In this document: positions 62,301 through 64,000 of the stretch, piece after piece
How the letters are laid out: every line of letters starts with the position of its first letter
Position numbering within the stretch: position 1 is the stretch's first letter
NCBI RefSeq assembly: GCF_001949145.1
Contig: NW_019091360.1
Span: forward strand, 1,587,231-1,651,230
Direction: 5' to 3'
Length of the DNA stretch: 64,000 bases
From: Acanthaster planci
Taxonomy: Eukaryota > Echinodermata > Asteroidea > Valvatida > Acanthasteridae
Made by a program: the position numbers and the translations under genes
The notes under the pieces: model-generated
What the model saw: only the letters and a program-made list of their open reading frames with translations
Databases searched by the model: none
Told to the model about the DNA's origin: nothing

Positions 62301-62703
62301 TTAAAGTAAGGAGAGAGGGAATTTTTTGAATGTTTCAAATTGGAAAAATGGAAAGACAAATATACAGAGCTGGACAACTGCCAAAAAGCGTCCAAAAGCA
62401 TGCAAACAACTCTGTAGACACTGACAACCAAGAAATAACGAAGACGAACAAGAAAGCTTATAAGCTCAAACTTATAAGCATGGAGCCCTTGATGGGAATT
62501 AGGGATGTTGCATAACAATCACAGATCATGTAGCTTTTAATGTCAGAGGACTTGGGAACCTGACCTGGAAAGAGGTTTCACTACTCAGACAAGAGCAACA
62601 ACTTTTATCTTGTAATAGGCCCTGTAGATGCGAAGCACATGTGCTGGTGAATGTGGGCAGCAGACTATGTCACCGTAAATGTTTATGGTCACTTTACCTC
62701 TTT

Positions 62704-62740
62704 GGTAATTCCATAGAGGTTGTAGCTCTATGGTAATTCG
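62704..62740. repeat. small hairpin with flanking direct repeats
   Basis: CCATAGAG and CTCTATGG form an 8-bp stem around GTTGTAG, flanked on both sides by GGTAATTC words. TGTAGCTCTATGG also occurs near 31182. Confidence 0.5.
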
Positions 62741-62971
62741 GTCATGCCTGCCTGGTCTGCACTCCGGTGCTCTTTTGCCTGCTGTAACAGATTGATGCTG
62801 CTCGTAAAACTTAATGGCAGGTTGTGGGAGGGAGGGTTAGGCTGGGTTTGCCCCTTGATGGGAAAGACAGCCCATGTGCTTTGGTGGCACTGAGATGACA
62901 TTTGGGGAGGAAGAGTTAATGAGGTATCTCTGATACCGTCTGAGTCCAAGTGTGCTTTATTTGATATGATA

Positions 62972-63514
62972 CTAGTTGTTTGGAAGTGAGAGCAAACTTG
63001 GGTTTTTTTTCAGCCAATACAATGTCTTCAAGTGACCTTTCAGGGTGTTTCTGAGGAGGTGAGGCATGGTGTTGGGGGTTTTGACATTCTTGTGAAAAAA
63101 AAAAGAAAGAAACTGAATGTCCCTCCCGAATGCTGTGTTTCTCATTATCCCCCCATGCTCCTTTTGATGGTAGGGAAGGTCGCCAGCAGCCTCCTGGATA
63201 ATCTTCCAGCATAAAACAGTCACTCCAAAGTCAACCACTTTTCTGGAATAAAGAAGAATCATTGTAAGAAAGATGCTGCATATGTCCATCACAGCTATGA
63301 GTTTTACCTGCGCCTTCACAACCCTTCCAAAATTGTGGATATTCACACGTGTACCATGCAGTAGTCCTGAAGAAGGTAAAGAAAATTCACTGACATCAAA
63401 GTGCTTCACCAGACCCTTTGGGCTGACTGCACCCAGCATTTCTGAGAGCTTGTGGTCAGCAAGGATGGGCAATTCCATCACAACTTGATTTGGGCAAAGG
63501 AGCTGTGACCACAA
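62972..63514 (-). other. unassigned minus-strand open frame with splice-like sites
   Basis: About 180 codons stay open. Part of it (63230-63480) uses codons in a coding-like way and contains acceptor-like TTCTTCAG and donor-like GCGCAG|GTAAAA signals on the minus strand. The stretch between that donor and the next acceptor-like TTATTCCAG is only about 63 bases, short for an intron here. I recognise no domain. Chance open frame, coding remnant and real exon are all possible; chance is the leading view. Confidence 0.2.
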
Positions 63515-64000
63515 ACAGTCTTCTGTTCACATCCACTCCTTCACAGCGCAGCGCTGCTCACCAGGGACCCACAAAGAGGGGCCACCTAGTCAGTAATATA
63601 CAGAGTGTGGCTTGTTTGCAGAAAGGAGTGACAGCAGCCATGCCCATTGCCAGTCAGAGGCGGGGCTTCCGTGTACAGTACCTAAGAACAAACATGGTGA
63701 AGTTTCAGCTCAGTGAATATGGTAAAGTCCAAGAAAAACAGTTTGCTAGGATTTCGGTTTCAGATCAAAAGTTGCTGAGTCATGTTTTGAATTGCGCCTG
63801 AATTCAGCATCTGGGACATGCTGTCAGATTCAGTTAAATGCAGCCACGTGATGTCATGCACTGAACTTAAGAATTATAGCGTCGTGCCAATGCTTGCGCA
63901 CGCTCCTAATGGCAATTTTTCCCCCAAAATAGGACAAGTCGTTTGAAAAAGCCTTCACTCATGATTTTCTCCAAAATGACAGCCTGCCAGAAGGAATAAT

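Larger units (their letters stand above)
50696..62971. other. intron-like DNA, no recognised exon
   Basis: After the G-rich start of the intron there are small hairpins (53.9-54.3 kb), a 24-bp palindrome (59309-59332) and repeat-poor blocks (54.6-55.05, 55.9-56.2, 57.4-57.95, 59.4-59.8 and 60.6-61.25 kb). A frame ending CAG|GTAACA at about 53.30 kb is open for over 60 codons but matches nothing I know. Confidence 0.45.

Overview
The window looks like intron and intergenic DNA from a large, intron-rich animal genome, most likely a marine deuterostome and perhaps an echinoderm. Three things point that way. Only a few short stretches have the splice-site-bounded structure of coding exons. The self-complementary hexamer TACATG/GTACAT is scattered throughout, often next to GTAGGCCTA-type words. 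The DNA also carries tRNA-derived SINEs and many short inverted-repeat elements (MITEs). The species assignment is inference. There are no bacterial operons, CRISPR arrays or phage modules. Long open frames elsewhere are about as frequent and as long as chance allows in 64 kb at roughly 40% GC, so I left almost all of them out.

Layout. From 1 to 880 is AT-rich non-coding DNA. An exon at 881-1168 encodes a 13-cysteine furin-like (growth-factor-receptor) cysteine-rich segment and ends in a TAG that directly abuts a consensus splice donor. From 1169 to 8500 lie two tRNA-like/SINE copies, fragments of dispersed repeats and a nested pair of hAT-like termini spanning an assembly gap of 642 N. At 8852-8945 there is a clear first coding exon: an in-frame upstream stop, a signal peptide and a phase-1 GTAAGT donor. 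From 8946 to 50098 no exon can be recognised; the stretch is filled with MITEs (several with TTA target duplications, one with a perfect 8-bp duplication), SINEs, palindromic (TACATG)n clusters and some repeat-poor blocks that could be regulatory. At 50099-50204 a second first-exon candidate appears, again a signal peptide with a phase-1 GTGAGT donor. The rest, to 64000, is intron-like.

How the parts may fit. The furin-like exon probably belongs to a gene whose 5' part lies left of the window. The two signal-peptide exons point right and share splice phase, so they could be alternative first exons (two promoters) of one long gene whose shared exons lie beyond 64000, or the first exons of two genes. 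No recognisable protein domain follows either within the window, so the product cannot be named. No previously undescribed system with strong support was found. The points most worth checking are the paired signal-peptide exons, the stop codon touching a donor, the long near-perfect palindrome at 41.0 kb, and the MITE families.
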